A stretch of 7,948 nucleotides of DNA, from contig CALHHQ010000132.1 of assembly GCA_938030645.1 (NCBI GenBank), positions 1 to 7,948 on the forward strand. The letters run 5' to 3'. The position numbers were made by a program, and so were the translations under genes. A model generated the notes under the pieces. It was not told the DNA's origin. It made no database searches and saw only the letters and a list, made by a program, of their open reading frames with translations. The stretch is from an uncultured Rhizobiaceae group bacterium. Lineage in GTDB: Bacteria; Pseudomonadota; Alphaproteobacteria; Rhizobiales; Rhizobiaceae. Position 1 is the first letter of the stretch. Every line of letters starts with the position of its first letter. Positions 1 to 6,674 of the stretch are shown piece by piece.

Positions 1-31
1 TAAATAGAACAGTTGCGGTCAGACGAAACAT
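1..31 (-). CDS. Possible N-terminus of an exported protein, cut by the window edge
   Basis: Reading the minus strand from an ATG at 31, the ten visible codons give MFRLTATVLF. A positive charge followed by small and hydrophobic residues resembles the start of a signal peptide or membrane anchor. A weak purine-rich stretch (GAGAAAA) lies just upstream of the ATG. The gene would run in the same direction as the aminotransferase gene, starting 81 bp beyond its stop. Only 31 bases are visible, so neither family nor even coding status can be established; a chance ATG is a real alternative. Confidence 0.3.
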   Translation of the reverse strand, partial: MFRLTATVLF

Positions 32-44
32 GGTTTTCTCGTTA

Positions 45-100
45 GTGCTTTACATTTATGTGTGATGCGCGCCGCTCGCCCTAGCGTGAACTTAAAGCAC
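45..100. repeat. 8-bp inverted repeat with a 40-bp spacer in the gap after the aminotransferase gene
   Basis: GTGCTTTA at 45-52 is exactly complementary in reverse to TAAAGCAC at 93-100. The pair flanks most of the non-coding stretch between the aminotransferase stop (113-115) and the possible start at 31. It could be two half-sites for a regulator or a long-range RNA pairing. An 8-bp match in an 80-bp gap can also arise by chance, so the call is weak. No T-tract follows either arm, so it does not look like an intrinsic terminator. Confidence 0.2.
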
Positions 101-112
101 AGCGCGATCATT

Positions 113-1306
113 TCAAGCTGAAAGAGCATTTACCTCGTCAAGGATGATTTCGCCAATCAGCGTGCAATCTCCTTCATCGAAGGTCAGCGGAACACGTATA
201 TCGCAAGTTGTTGCCAGAACCTCGAGCGTTTTGGGCAGTGTCGGCTGCGCCCCCAAATATTCCCAACTGTCGTATCGGCTGGTGAACGCTTTCGGCTCTT
301 CGGCTCCAAACCATTTTATGTCAACGCCACGATTGGAACAGTTTTCGAGCAATTTAGGCAATTGTTTCGGATCAAGCTTGGGGCGGAACTGAAATGAGGA
401 TCCCACATAGTGTTCTTGCTGGGGGCGTTTGACGGTCATGATGTTTGGGCTGCCAGATACTGCTTTTTCCAATGCTTGATAACGTTTGTTCCAGCGAGCG
501 ATGTTTTCATCCAATTCACCTAACTGTCCACGGATCAAAGCTGCACGCAAATTGTCCATGCGGCCAGACATGTTTGGACTGACCAATTTGATCTGGTCAA
601 AAATCTTCGCATCAGGTGCCGCGCCATGATTTGAATAGAGCATATACGATCCGGACATGACGATGGCTCGGGCCGCAATGAAGGGGTCATCAGTGGTGAG
701 CAAGCCACCTTCGCCAGAATTGATGTGTTTGTAAGTCTGGGTTGAAAACGCAGCGACTTTACCGAAATTGCCAGACCGTTTTCCGTTCCAAGTGGCCCCC
801 ATAGTGTGAGCGCAATCTTCGATCATCGAGATGTCGTGTTTTTCGCAAATGGCTTCGATAGTTTCCATGTCTGCAATATGTCCACGCATATGGGAAAGCA
901 TCAAAAACTTTGCACCAGTGCTTTCTGCTTTGGTTGCGAGATCATCAGTATTGATGCGCCAGTCGTCGCCGATCTCTACAAAAATTGGTTTCCCGCCGGC
1001 AGCGTGTATGGCACCTGGAACAGGGGCAAGTGTGTACGCATTGGCCAAGACAGTGTCACCTTGCTGCAATCCACTGGCACGCATGGCCAGTTGCAAAGCA
1101 TAGCCACCAGACGTGCAAGCTAAGCAATATTTTGCGCCCTGCCACTCGGCATACTCCTGCTCCAGCAATGTGGCTTCAGCTTTTTCGCCTTCCACAGTGT
1201 TGTATCGGTGTAGGCGACCCGACCGAAGAATTTCACCAATGCGCTCAATCACCGTGTTGCTGATAGGCTCTTGCTGAGTGAATGGTTTTTCAAATACAGG
1301 TTTCAT
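113..1306 (-). CDS. DegT/DnrJ/EryC1/StrS family PLP-dependent aminotransferase
   Basis: This is a fold-type I PLP enzyme of the sugar/cyclitol aminotransferase family, which moves an amino group, usually from glutamate or glutamine, to a keto substrate. Numbered from the ATG at 1306 (397 residues, normal for the family), the cofactor motifs are the glycine/serine turn TSGGYALQLA (about 65-74), EDCAHTMGA with the pyridine-nitrogen Asp at 164, and STQTYKHINSGEGG with the Schiff-base Lys at 193. His167, where many relatives have Gln, gives the EDCAH form known in some cyclitol-type members. The substrate cannot be told, and no sugar-nucleotide or antibiotic genes are adjacent. The frame is also open to a TTG at 1360, but MKPVFEKPF from 1306 matches the usual family N-terminus and leaves the palindrome at 1331-1346 outside the gene. 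Neither start has a good Shine-Dalgarno. It is divergent from the GST gene. Confidence 0.85.
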   Translation of the reverse strand: MKPVFEKPFTQQEPISNTVIERIGEILRSGRLHRYNTVEGEKAEATLLEQEYAEWQGAKYCLACTSGGYALQLAMRASGLQQGDTVLANAYTLAPVPGAIHAAGGKPIFVEIGDDWRINTDDLATKAESTGAKFLMLSHMRGHIADMETIEAICEKHDISMIEDCAHTMGATWNGKRSGNFGKVAAFSTQTYKHINSGEGGLLTTDDPFIAARAIVMSGSYMLYSNHGAAPDAKIFDQIKLVSPNMSGRMDNLRAALIRGQLGELDENIARWNKRYQALEKAVSGSPNIMTVKRPQQEHYVGSSFQFRPKLDPKQLPKLLENCSNRGVDIKWFGAEEPKAFTSRYDSWEYLGAQPTLPKTLEVLATTCDIRVPLTFDEGDCTLIGEIILDEVNALSA

Positions 1307-1330
1307 TGTGGAAATTGGCTCATTACATTG

Positions 1331-1346
1331 TCTAAAATATTCTAGA
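1331..1346. promoter_or_regulatory. Near-perfect 16-bp palindrome between divergent genes, candidate operator
   Basis: TCTAAAATATTCTAGA reads the same on both strands except for one mismatched pair (14 of 16 positions symmetrical). It sits in the 90-bp interval between the aminotransferase ATG (1306) and the GST ATG (1397), where promoters for both genes must lie. Its length, AT-rich centre and two symmetrical TCTA/TAGA arms suit a dimeric helix-turn-helix repressor. No regulator gene is adjacent, so the binding protein is unknown. No convincing -35/-10 pair was recognised around it. Confidence 0.35.
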
Positions 1347-1396
1347 CGACTGGTGAGCAATTGTCGCTCATTTCACGGTTAAATTGAGAGAAATCT

Positions 1397-2014
1397 ATGA
1401 GTTCTTCTGACACGGTAAAAATTTACGGTAGCCCGCGTTCGCGCCTCACGAGAGTAAGCTGGCTATGTCAAGAACTGGATCAAAACTTTGAGGTGGTTCC
1501 AACCAAACCTCACACACCGGAAATGCGCGCGGTCAATCCCGCTGGCAAGGGCCCGGTGCTGATTGACGGGGATGTAACGGTTATCGATTCAGCGGCCATT
1601 TGCACCTACTTGGCAGACAAAAACATGCACAAGAATATGAGTGCGGCGCCCGCGACTGCAGATCGAGCGGCACTGGATTCGTGGATGCATTTTGCGCAGA
1701 ACGATTTGGAAGCACCTCTCTGGTTAAAGATGAAGCACACGTTCATTTTGCCTGATGAATTTCGGGCTGATGTTCGCGCAGTTTGCAAAATGGAATTTAA
1801 GAACGCGGTGCGAGCGATGGAAGCACGGTTGGGTGACAACGAATTTGCGATTGGTGACAGGTTCACCGCAGCTGATGTGGTTCTTGGTCATGCAGGATCA
1901 TGGGCACGCGGTGCCAAATTTGAAATCGAGAGCGACCGCGTTAACGCCTATCTCGATCGCATTCTCGCTCGAGATGCTTTGGCGCGGGCAAGAGCGATTG
2001 AAAAAGACATGTGA
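1397..2014 (+). CDS. Glutathione S-transferase family protein
   Basis: A 205-residue cytosolic GST with the usual two-domain layout. The N-terminal thioredoxin-like domain (about 6-75) begins VKIYGSPRSRLTRVSWLCQEL. Its Ser12/Ser16 are candidates for activating the glutathione thiol. It has the cis-proline segment KGPVL (Pro53) and the Asp64-Ser65 pair of VIDSAAICTYL that holds the glutamyl end of glutathione. The helical C-terminal domain (about 88-205) carries the N-capping box FAIGDRFTAADVVLGH near 150-165. The family conjugates glutathione to electrophiles or acts as a reductase or isomerase; the substrate is not predictable here. The ATG at 1397 has a clear GAGAG ribosome site 6 nt upstream (1386-1390). 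The gene stands alone, divergent from the aminotransferase and convergent with the M32 peptidase. Gene spacing gives no evidence of a functional link to either. Confidence 0.88.
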   Translation: MSSSDTVKIYGSPRSRLTRVSWLCQELDQNFEVVPTKPHTPEMRAVNPAGKGPVLIDGDVTVIDSAAICTYLADKNMHKNMSAAPATADRAALDSWMHFAQNDLEAPLWLKMKHTFILPDEFRADVRAVCKMEFKNAVRAMEARLGDNEFAIGDRFTAADVVLGHAGSWARGAKFEIESDRVNAYLDRILARDALARARAIEKDM

Positions 2015-2048
2015 CCTTAAAGGTCAAACAGGTCACTGTATTTTTCTT
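2001..2048. terminator. Probable bidirectional intrinsic terminator between the GST and M32 genes
   Basis: GTGACC (2011-2016) pairs with GGTCAC (2031-2036) across a 14-nt loop. The stem extends by ACA (2007-2009) with TGT (2037-2039) around one bulged T, making nine pairs. On the plus strand the stem is followed by ATTTTTCTTCT. On the minus strand it is followed by CTTTTT, because an AAAAA run lies at 2001-2005. Each direction therefore has a hairpin plus U-tract. The element contains both stop codons (2012-2014 plus, 2017-2019 minus). The stem is modest and interrupted, so strength is uncertain. Confidence 0.5.
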
Positions 2049-3507
2049 CTAGATAGTTGAGCAAAGGTTCTGCAGTGACCTTAGCCCCAACCACGTTTTC
2101 GATCAGCACGTCAGGTTCAAATTGTGACCCTTTCTGGTGAACATTTTCACGCAACCAATTGAGTGCGTTTTTGGTGTTTCCGCTCGCAATTTCTTTATCC
2201 AAATTTGGCTCTGCTTGGCGCAAAATTTCGTTCAGTTGGGCTGCATAAATATTGCCGAGCGAGTAAGTTGGGAAATATCCAAACACGCCCACGGACCAGT
2301 GAACATCTTGTAGAACGCCGTTTGCTGCATCTGGCACTGCGATGCCGAAATCGCGTTCAAAACGTCGGTTCCATTCAGCTTCTAAATCTGGAACTTCAAG
2401 GGCACCGGAGATCAATTCACGTTCCAGTTCAAAACGCAAAAGCACGTGCAAATTGTAATGAACTTCATCAGATTCTGTTCGAATGAAACCTGTGCCCACG
2501 TGGTTGATCACCCTATAGAGTTCGTCCACGGACCCAACCGTTTCATCGCCAAAGGCAGCATTCATGTGGGGCAAGAGCCAATTGCAGAAGGCCTTGCTGC
2601 GACCAATTTGGTTTTCCCACAATCGTGACTGACTTTCGTGAACGCCCATGGATGCATAACTGGCGATAGGTTCCAAAGCATGTTTTTCCGGCATGCCTTG
2701 CTCATACAGAGCATGGCCCAGTTCATGAAGCGTGGAATAGAGGCAATCCAGGGGATTGTCGGCATCTACACGTGTTGTGATGCGTGAATCATTTCCTGTT
2801 CCAGATGAGAATGGATGAACTGATAGATCCAACCGTCCAGATTTCCAATTGTAACCCACGACATCTGCAAAGTTGCGTGCCAATTTCATTTGTGCATCGG
2901 TGTCAAACGGACCCTGAAGCTGCGGTTGGGCCTTGCCGCTACAAGCAATTTTCTCGCGTAAAGTCGTCAGTCTTGGGCGCATGCCTTCCAGCAATGGTTG
3001 TAAAACTGCGACTGTCATCCCGGGTTCAAAGTCGTTGAGCAGAGCGTCATAGAGATTGGCATTGTCACTGGCGAGGCATTTGGCTTCTTCGCGCTTCAAA
3101 TCAATAATTTTGGAAAGCGTGGGTGCGAAATCTGCAAAGGAATTTGCAGCTCGCGCTTTTGCCCATATGCCCTGCGCTTGCGAAGTTGTGCGTGCGATTT
3201 CTTCGGATAGTTTTGCAGGAATTTTTGTGGAACGCTCGTACGATTTTTTCACGAGGCGCACATTGGCCTTTCCAATTTCAGATAGAGTGCTGGTATCAAT
3301 ATCATTCAACCACTCCCCAATGCGCGCATCTGTGCGGTGGGCGTGGCTCACAACTTCCAACGCGCCCATTTGTTCGGCGCGCATTGGCGCACCATTTGGT
3401 GGCATCATCACTTCTTGGTCCCAGGACAACACGCCTGCAATTTGCCCAAGAGCAGATGATTGCTTCACGTGGTTCAGCAGTTGATTGTACGCAGATTGGG
3501 ACGACAT
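2017..3507 (-). CDS. M32 family (carboxypeptidase Taq) metallocarboxypeptidase
   Basis: A cytoplasmic zinc carboxypeptidase that removes C-terminal residues from peptides (EC 3.4.17.19 type); 496 residues, the usual M32 size, with no signal peptide. The N-terminal part carries the typical GVLSWDQEVMMPP segment (25-37). The catalytic core has HPF (231-233), the zinc motif HELGH (His261, Glu262, His265) and HESQSR with the third zinc ligand Glu291. It also has IRTESDEVHYNLH (342-354) and the C-terminal signature HWSVGVFGYFPTYSLG (403-418). In the 342-354 motif the residue before Tyr is His350, where I recall Thr in well-known members, so this is a small variation. The ATG at 3507 gives the expected N-terminus although its ribosome site is weak. 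The gene is divergent, across 145 bp, from the PAS-GGDEF-EAL gene, and convergent with the GST gene. Confidence 0.95.
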   Translation of the reverse strand: MSSQSAYNQLLNHVKQSSALGQIAGVLSWDQEVMMPPNGAPMRAEQMGALEVVSHAHRTDARIGEWLNDIDTSTLSEIGKANVRLVKKSYERSTKIPAKLSEEIARTTSQAQGIWAKARAANSFADFAPTLSKIIDLKREEAKCLASDNANLYDALLNDFEPGMTVAVLQPLLEGMRPRLTTLREKIACSGKAQPQLQGPFDTDAQMKLARNFADVVGYNWKSGRLDLSVHPFSSGTGNDSRITTRVDADNPLDCLYSTLHELGHALYEQGMPEKHALEPIASYASMGVHESQSRLWENQIGRSKAFCNWLLPHMNAAFGDETVGSVDELYRVINHVGTGFIRTESDEVHYNLHVLLRFELERELISGALEVPDLEAEWNRRFERDFGIAVPDAANGVLQDVHWSVGVFGYFPTYSLGNIYAAQLNEILRQAEPNLDKEIASGNTKNALNWLRENVHQKGSQFEPDVLIENVVGAKVTAEPLLNYLEEKYSDLFDL

Positions 3508-3652
3508 GTTCGGAGCCTGTACTTTGCCATTTGGTGAAGGCGGTTATTTAGCTCGTAAACGTCCATTTGCCTATCTAAGATTGCCTGTTCTTTAACCTAT
3601 CGGGTGCATTGTTTGGTCAGATTTATGAAGTGCCCTAAGGTTTGGTTGAATA

Positions 3653-5425
3653 ATGAGTGAATCAACAGCGAGAAGTGTTGTGGAACGCAAAAGCGAAAAG
3701 CTGGAAGCTCTGCGCAATCCCAATGCGCCAACCGACCGCAGAAATTTGGAAAATGATGTTCTTCGTTCTGTCGGAGAATGTGTTTACGAATGGGACGTGG
3801 CCAGCGACCGTTTGGAGTGGAGCGCCGGTGCAGAAGAGCTGATGTGCATTGATTCAACGCAGACGTTTCATACCAGCCGCGACTTCAACGCTCTGCTTTT
3901 GCCAACCACGGAATCCACGCGCAACGATGCCATCTTGTCGTCTAAAGCCGTAGATGATGGTCTCGGTGTCTCGTTTCGTCTTCAATATGCGTTGAGCGCT
4001 GAAAAGCTTGGAACGTCGAGCGACGTTTGGGTGGAAGATAGCGGTCGTTGGTTTGCAGGTGAAGACGGCACGCCTGTTCGCGCGCATGGTATTATCCGCG
4101 TGATCAACGAACGCCGTAGCTTGGAACAACGGCTGGAACATCTATCGCGTCATGACCCGCTGACTGGTTTATTCAACCGTGCGCATTTGAATGTGCGCTT
4201 GCAAGACGAATTCGATGAAATTGCCAGAAGCGAAGGGTGCTCTTCTTTTGTGGTGGTCGGGCTAGAGCACTTTGATTTGATCAACTCCGTTTACGGTTAC
4301 GAAGCTGGCGATGCGGTGATTGCTGAAATAGCGAGCAGGTTGAGCGAGAACTTGCGAGACAAAGATATTGTGGGTCGGTTCTCTGGCGCGAAATTGGGCA
4401 TTATTCTCCCAGGTTCAAATGATCGCGATATGCTCGTTGCTGGCTATCGTATTCTGAATTTACTGCGCGAGAATGTTGTGCAGACCAAAAGCGGACCAAT
4501 CGCAGTTTCTGTGTCCATTGGCGGGGTTGTGATTCCGCAGCATGCCCGTGACATCAAACAAACATTTATGGCTGTGCATCAGGCTTTGGGTGAAAGTCGA
4601 CGCGGCCGAAATGCTTCCATCGTCAGCTATCGTCGCGATGAGAAACGCGATGCAGAACGTTTGGAAGCGGCGAAGACAGCTGAACGCATTGTTTCGGCAT
4701 TGAAGAAAAAGCGTATTCATTTGGCGTGGCAACCTATTGTCGACGCCACGACCCATGAATTGGCTTTTCATGAAGCACTTATCCGTTTGGAAGGAGAAGA
4801 CGGGGCAGCGTTTACGGCAGGTGACTTTGTTTCAACCGCGCAGAACTTAGGCCTCATTCGTTTGGTTGATCACTTTGCACTGGACGAAGCGTTAAAGACC
4901 CTGGCAGAAAACCCAACGGCGCAATTTTCATTGAACGTTTCCAACGATACGGCTTGCGATCCTGAATGGTTGTCCAAACTCGCGCACCACGCCCATCGTT
5001 GTCCAGGACTTGCACAGCGATTGATTGTTGAGATTACCGAATCCCATGCAGCTGAATCTCTTGAAGAAGCGCGTCGGTTCATTGATGGTGTGAAAGACAT
5101 TGGCTGTCAGGTTGCCTTGGATGATTTCGGCGCTGGGTTCACCTCGTTCCGCAATCTGAAAGGCCTGCCCTTCGACATTATCAAAGTTGATGGTCAGTTC
5201 GTTGATAATTTGAAAACCAGTACGGAGAATCAAAGCTTCATCAAAGCGCTGGTCGATCTTGCCAAATTGTTTGATGCTAAAACGGTTGTGGAATGGGTCG
5301 AAGATGTCGAGACCGCTAATATGCTGCGCGATTGGGGCGTCGACTATCTGCAAGGTTATCGCTTTGGCCAGCCTCAACGCCAGAACCCTTGGGTTGCGGT
5401 AACGTCCGATTCCGTCGCTAGCTAG
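3653..5425 (+). CDS. PAS-GGDEF-EAL protein: predicted c-di-GMP phosphodiesterase with a degenerate GGDEF domain
   Basis: A soluble 590-residue signalling protein with no membrane segment. Order: a PAS-like sensor domain (about 38-152), a GGDEF fold (about 163-325, opening DPLTGLFNR), a charged linker (326-352) and an EAL domain (about 353-578). The cyclase site is broken: the signature is RFSGAKL (242-248) and the first metal Asp is Gly203. The positions matching the PleD guanine contacts (Asn211, Asp220) and the I-site RxxD (Arg235, Asp238) remain. The EAL domain keeps the full catalytic set: Glu374 (EALIRL), Asn428, Glu460, Glu463, Asp490-Asp491 (DDFG), Lys511, Glu547 and Gln567, spaced as in RocR from Asn428 on. 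It should hydrolyse c-di-GMP to pGpG, with PAS and GGDEF as regulatory inputs, as reported for Caulobacter PdeA. AEGVE is changed to VEWVE (546-550). The ribosome site is weak (TAAGG, 12 nt before the ATG). The stop overlaps the cupin gene end. Confidence 0.92.
   Translation: MSESTARSVVERKSEKLEALRNPNAPTDRRNLENDVLRSVGECVYEWDVASDRLEWSAGAEELMCIDSTQTFHTSRDFNALLLPTTESTRNDAILSSKAVDDGLGVSFRLQYALSAEKLGTSSDVWVEDSGRWFAGEDGTPVRAHGIIRVINERRSLEQRLEHLSRHDPLTGLFNRAHLNVRLQDEFDEIARSEGCSSFVVVGLEHFDLINSVYGYEAGDAVIAEIASRLSENLRDKDIVGRFSGAKLGIILPGSNDRDMLVAGYRILNLLRENVVQTKSGPIAVSVSIGGVVIPQHARDIKQTFMAVHQALGESRRGRNASIVSYRRDEKRDAERLEAAKTAERIVSALKKKRIHLAWQPIVDATTHELAFHEALIRLEGEDGAAFTAGDFVSTAQNLGLIRLVDHFALDEALKTLAENPTAQFSLNVSNDTACDPEWLSKLAHHAHRCPGLAQRLIVEITESHAAESLEEARRFIDGVKDIGCQVALDDFGAGFTSFRNLKGLPFDIIKVDGQFVDNLKTSTENQSFIKALVDLAKLFDAKTVVEWVEDVETANMLRDWGVDYLQGYRFGQPQRQNPWVAVTSDSVAS
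5418..5425. other. Overlapping convergent stop codons in a CTAGCTAG palindrome
   Basis: The plus-strand stop TAG of the EAL gene (5423-5425) and the minus-strand stop TAG of the cupin gene (5418-5420) both lie in the perfect 8-bp palindrome CTAGCTAG. The two coding regions thus overlap tail to tail by 8 bp and leave no intergenic space. Any terminator for either gene must lie inside the other's coding sequence. Confidence 0.8.
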
Positions 5426-5849
5426 ACGTTCTTGGGGTGGGGCGCCAATCTGGCGGTGCCATTTCAAAATTCTCGAAATCGAAACCGGGTGCCACTGTGC
5501 ACCCAACCAAAGTCCATACGCCTAAACTTTCAGCTGTTTGCCACCAACCGGCAGGCACAACAATCTGTGGTTTTTCACCCATGATGATGTTGGTGCCCAA
5601 GCGATGAGCTTCAGCGTCATGGCCGTTTGATGAAAGCGTCAATGCAAGTGGTCCGCCTGCATAGTGGTGCCAGACTTCCGCACTGCCGTGAACACGATGC
5701 CAATGAGAGCAATCTCCCGCTTCCAACAGGTAATAAATCGCGGTGGATTCATTGTTTTCATCGCGAAATGTCTGGTTGTAATACCCTCCTTCGGGGTGAG
5801 GCTTCATATCAAAATGTTGGATCACATCAGTTGCACGCATTTTGTCCAT
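5418..5849 (-). CDS. Cupin_5 (DUF985) family protein
   Basis: A 143-residue single-domain cupin of the DUF985 type, a small beta-barrel protein whose biochemical role is not settled. Family hallmarks are HPEGGYYNQTFR (18-29), TAIYYLLEAGDCSHWHRV (36-53) with His49/His51 as possible metal ligands, EVWHHYAGGPL (58-68), the VPAGWWQ turn (98-104) and GCTVAPGFDFENFEM (116-130). The start ATG at 5849 shares one base with the gloB stop (TAATG), with an AAGGAT ribosome site 8 nt upstream inside the gloB end. This points to translation coupled to glyoxalase II. A second in-frame ATG three codons later is less well placed. Pairing with gloB hints at a role near methylglyoxal or sugar-derived metabolites, but that is inference. 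Its end overlaps the converging EAL gene by 8 bp. Confidence 0.9.
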   Translation of the reverse strand: MDKMRATDVIQHFDMKPHPEGGYYNQTFRDENNESTAIYYLLEAGDCSHWHRVHGSAEVWHHYAGGPLALTLSSNGHDAEAHRLGTNIIMGEKPQIVVPAGWWQTAESLGVWTLVGCTVAPGFDFENFEMAPPDWRPTPRTSS

Positions 5850-6622
5850 TAGAAACGATCCTTACGCGCACGGATTTCAGCAAAGACTTCTTCATCTGTA
5901 GCGCTTTCCATTACAAGCAATGCTCGAATTTTTGGGTCATGCGCTCGCAAAAACGGGTTGGTTTCTTTTTCAACTCCAATTGTTGTAGGCAGTGTCGGTG
6001 TGCCTTCGTCGCGCAAATGTTCGATCTCTTTAGCACGTTCGATCAATGCTTTGTTTTCAGGATCTATGGTGACGGCAAAACGGGCATTTGAAAGCGTATA
6101 TTCGTGGCCCGCGTAAACTTTCGTTTCATCGGGCAAAGCGGCGAGGCGTTGCATAGCCAAATGCATCATTGCTGCGTCTCCTTCGAATATGCGACCGCAG
6201 CCAAGCGCGAACATGGCATCTGCCGCAAAAACTGCTTTTTGATCGGGAAAGTAATATGCAATTTGCCCAAGCGTATGGCCGGGTGTGCCAATGACTTCGA
6301 TGCGTTGGCCTTGAAGTTCGAAAGTGTCCCCATGATCGACGGACTTATCGATGCCGGGGATTTTGGCCTCTTCTTTTTTGGGGCCGATGATCTCACATGC
6401 GTGTGCGGCTTTCAAAGCTGCGTTTGCGGCCACATGATCACCGTGGTGATGGGTTGTGAGAATATGCGTCAGTTTGAGACGTTTGTCTTCCAACACGTCA
6501 GCAATGGGCTCTTCTTCAGGTGCGTCAATGCTGATCACCAATCCCGTCTCGGGATCAGATAAGATTACCCCATAATTGTCTTCGCGGCAGGGAAATTGAA
6601 AAATCTTCATCTTGTTGGCCAT
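5849..6622 (-). CDS. gloB: Hydroxyacylglutathione hydrolase (glyoxalase II)
   Basis: A metallo-beta-lactamase-fold thioesterase that hydrolyses S-D-lactoylglutathione to D-lactate and glutathione (EC 3.1.2.6), the second step of methylglyoxal detoxification in the cytosol. Counting from the ATG at 6622 (257 residues, the usual GloB length), the binuclear metal site is THHHGDH (His58, His60, Asp62, His63), His116 in GTPGHTLGQ, Asp135 in FAADAMF, and His173 in AGHEYT. The GloB-specific parts GCGRIFEGD (142-150) and the C-terminal ETNPFLRAH (220-228) separate it from general beta-lactamase-fold proteins. An ATG at 6640 is also in frame, but the one at 6622 has an AAGAG ribosome site 7 nt away and gives the family N-terminus. 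It forms a coupled pair with the downstream cupin gene and is divergent from the methyltransferase gene. Confidence 0.95.
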   Translation of the reverse strand: MANKMKIFQFPCREDNYGVILSDPETGLVISIDAPEEEPIADVLEDKRLKLTHILTTHHHGDHVAANAALKAAHACEIIGPKKEEAKIPGIDKSVDHGDTFELQGQRIEVIGTPGHTLGQIAYYFPDQKAVFAADAMFALGCGRIFEGDAAMMHLAMQRLAALPDETKVYAGHEYTLSNARFAVTIDPENKALIERAKEIEHLRDEGTPTLPTTIGVEKETNPFLRAHDPKIRALLVMESATDEEVFAEIRARKDRF

Positions 6623-6674
6623 AGTGTATCTCTTTTCCATTCCGCTTTGTGTTGAACCTTGTTAGCGTGATCTT

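Noticed and set aside
144..1263. Several plus-strand open frames opposite the aminotransferase gene
   Set aside because: They lie wholly inside the strongly supported minus-strand gene, encode low-complexity Cys/Ser/His-rich sequence with no recognisable motif, and overlap each other in different frames.
113..2014. Aminotransferase plus GST as part of a natural-product or polysaccharide cluster
   Set aside because: No sugar-nucleotide, glycosyltransferase, synthase or transporter gene is adjacent; the neighbours are ordinary metabolic and signalling genes.
3508..3652. Promoter pair in the 145-bp gap between the M32 and EAL genes
   Set aside because: TTGCCA- and TTGCCT-like hexamers exist, but none has a good -10 partner at 16-18 bp spacing on either strand. 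Divergent promoters must be near here but cannot be placed.
5441..5460. Hairpin GGCGCC/GGTGCC just after the EAL stop as a terminator
   Set aside because: The six-pair stem includes a G·U pair and is followed by ATTTCAAAATT, not a U-run. It also lies in cupin coding sequence, so termination there is not convincing.
4928..5506. 192-codon minus-strand open frame opposite the EAL domain
   Set aside because: It is antisense to highly conserved EAL motifs whose residues are all intact. The translated product resembles no family I know and it spans the gene junction.
5627..6562. Plus-strand open frames opposite the cupin and gloB genes
   Set aside because: They are shadows of two genes with complete catalytic motifs; the products are Cys/Phe-rich and unrecognisable.
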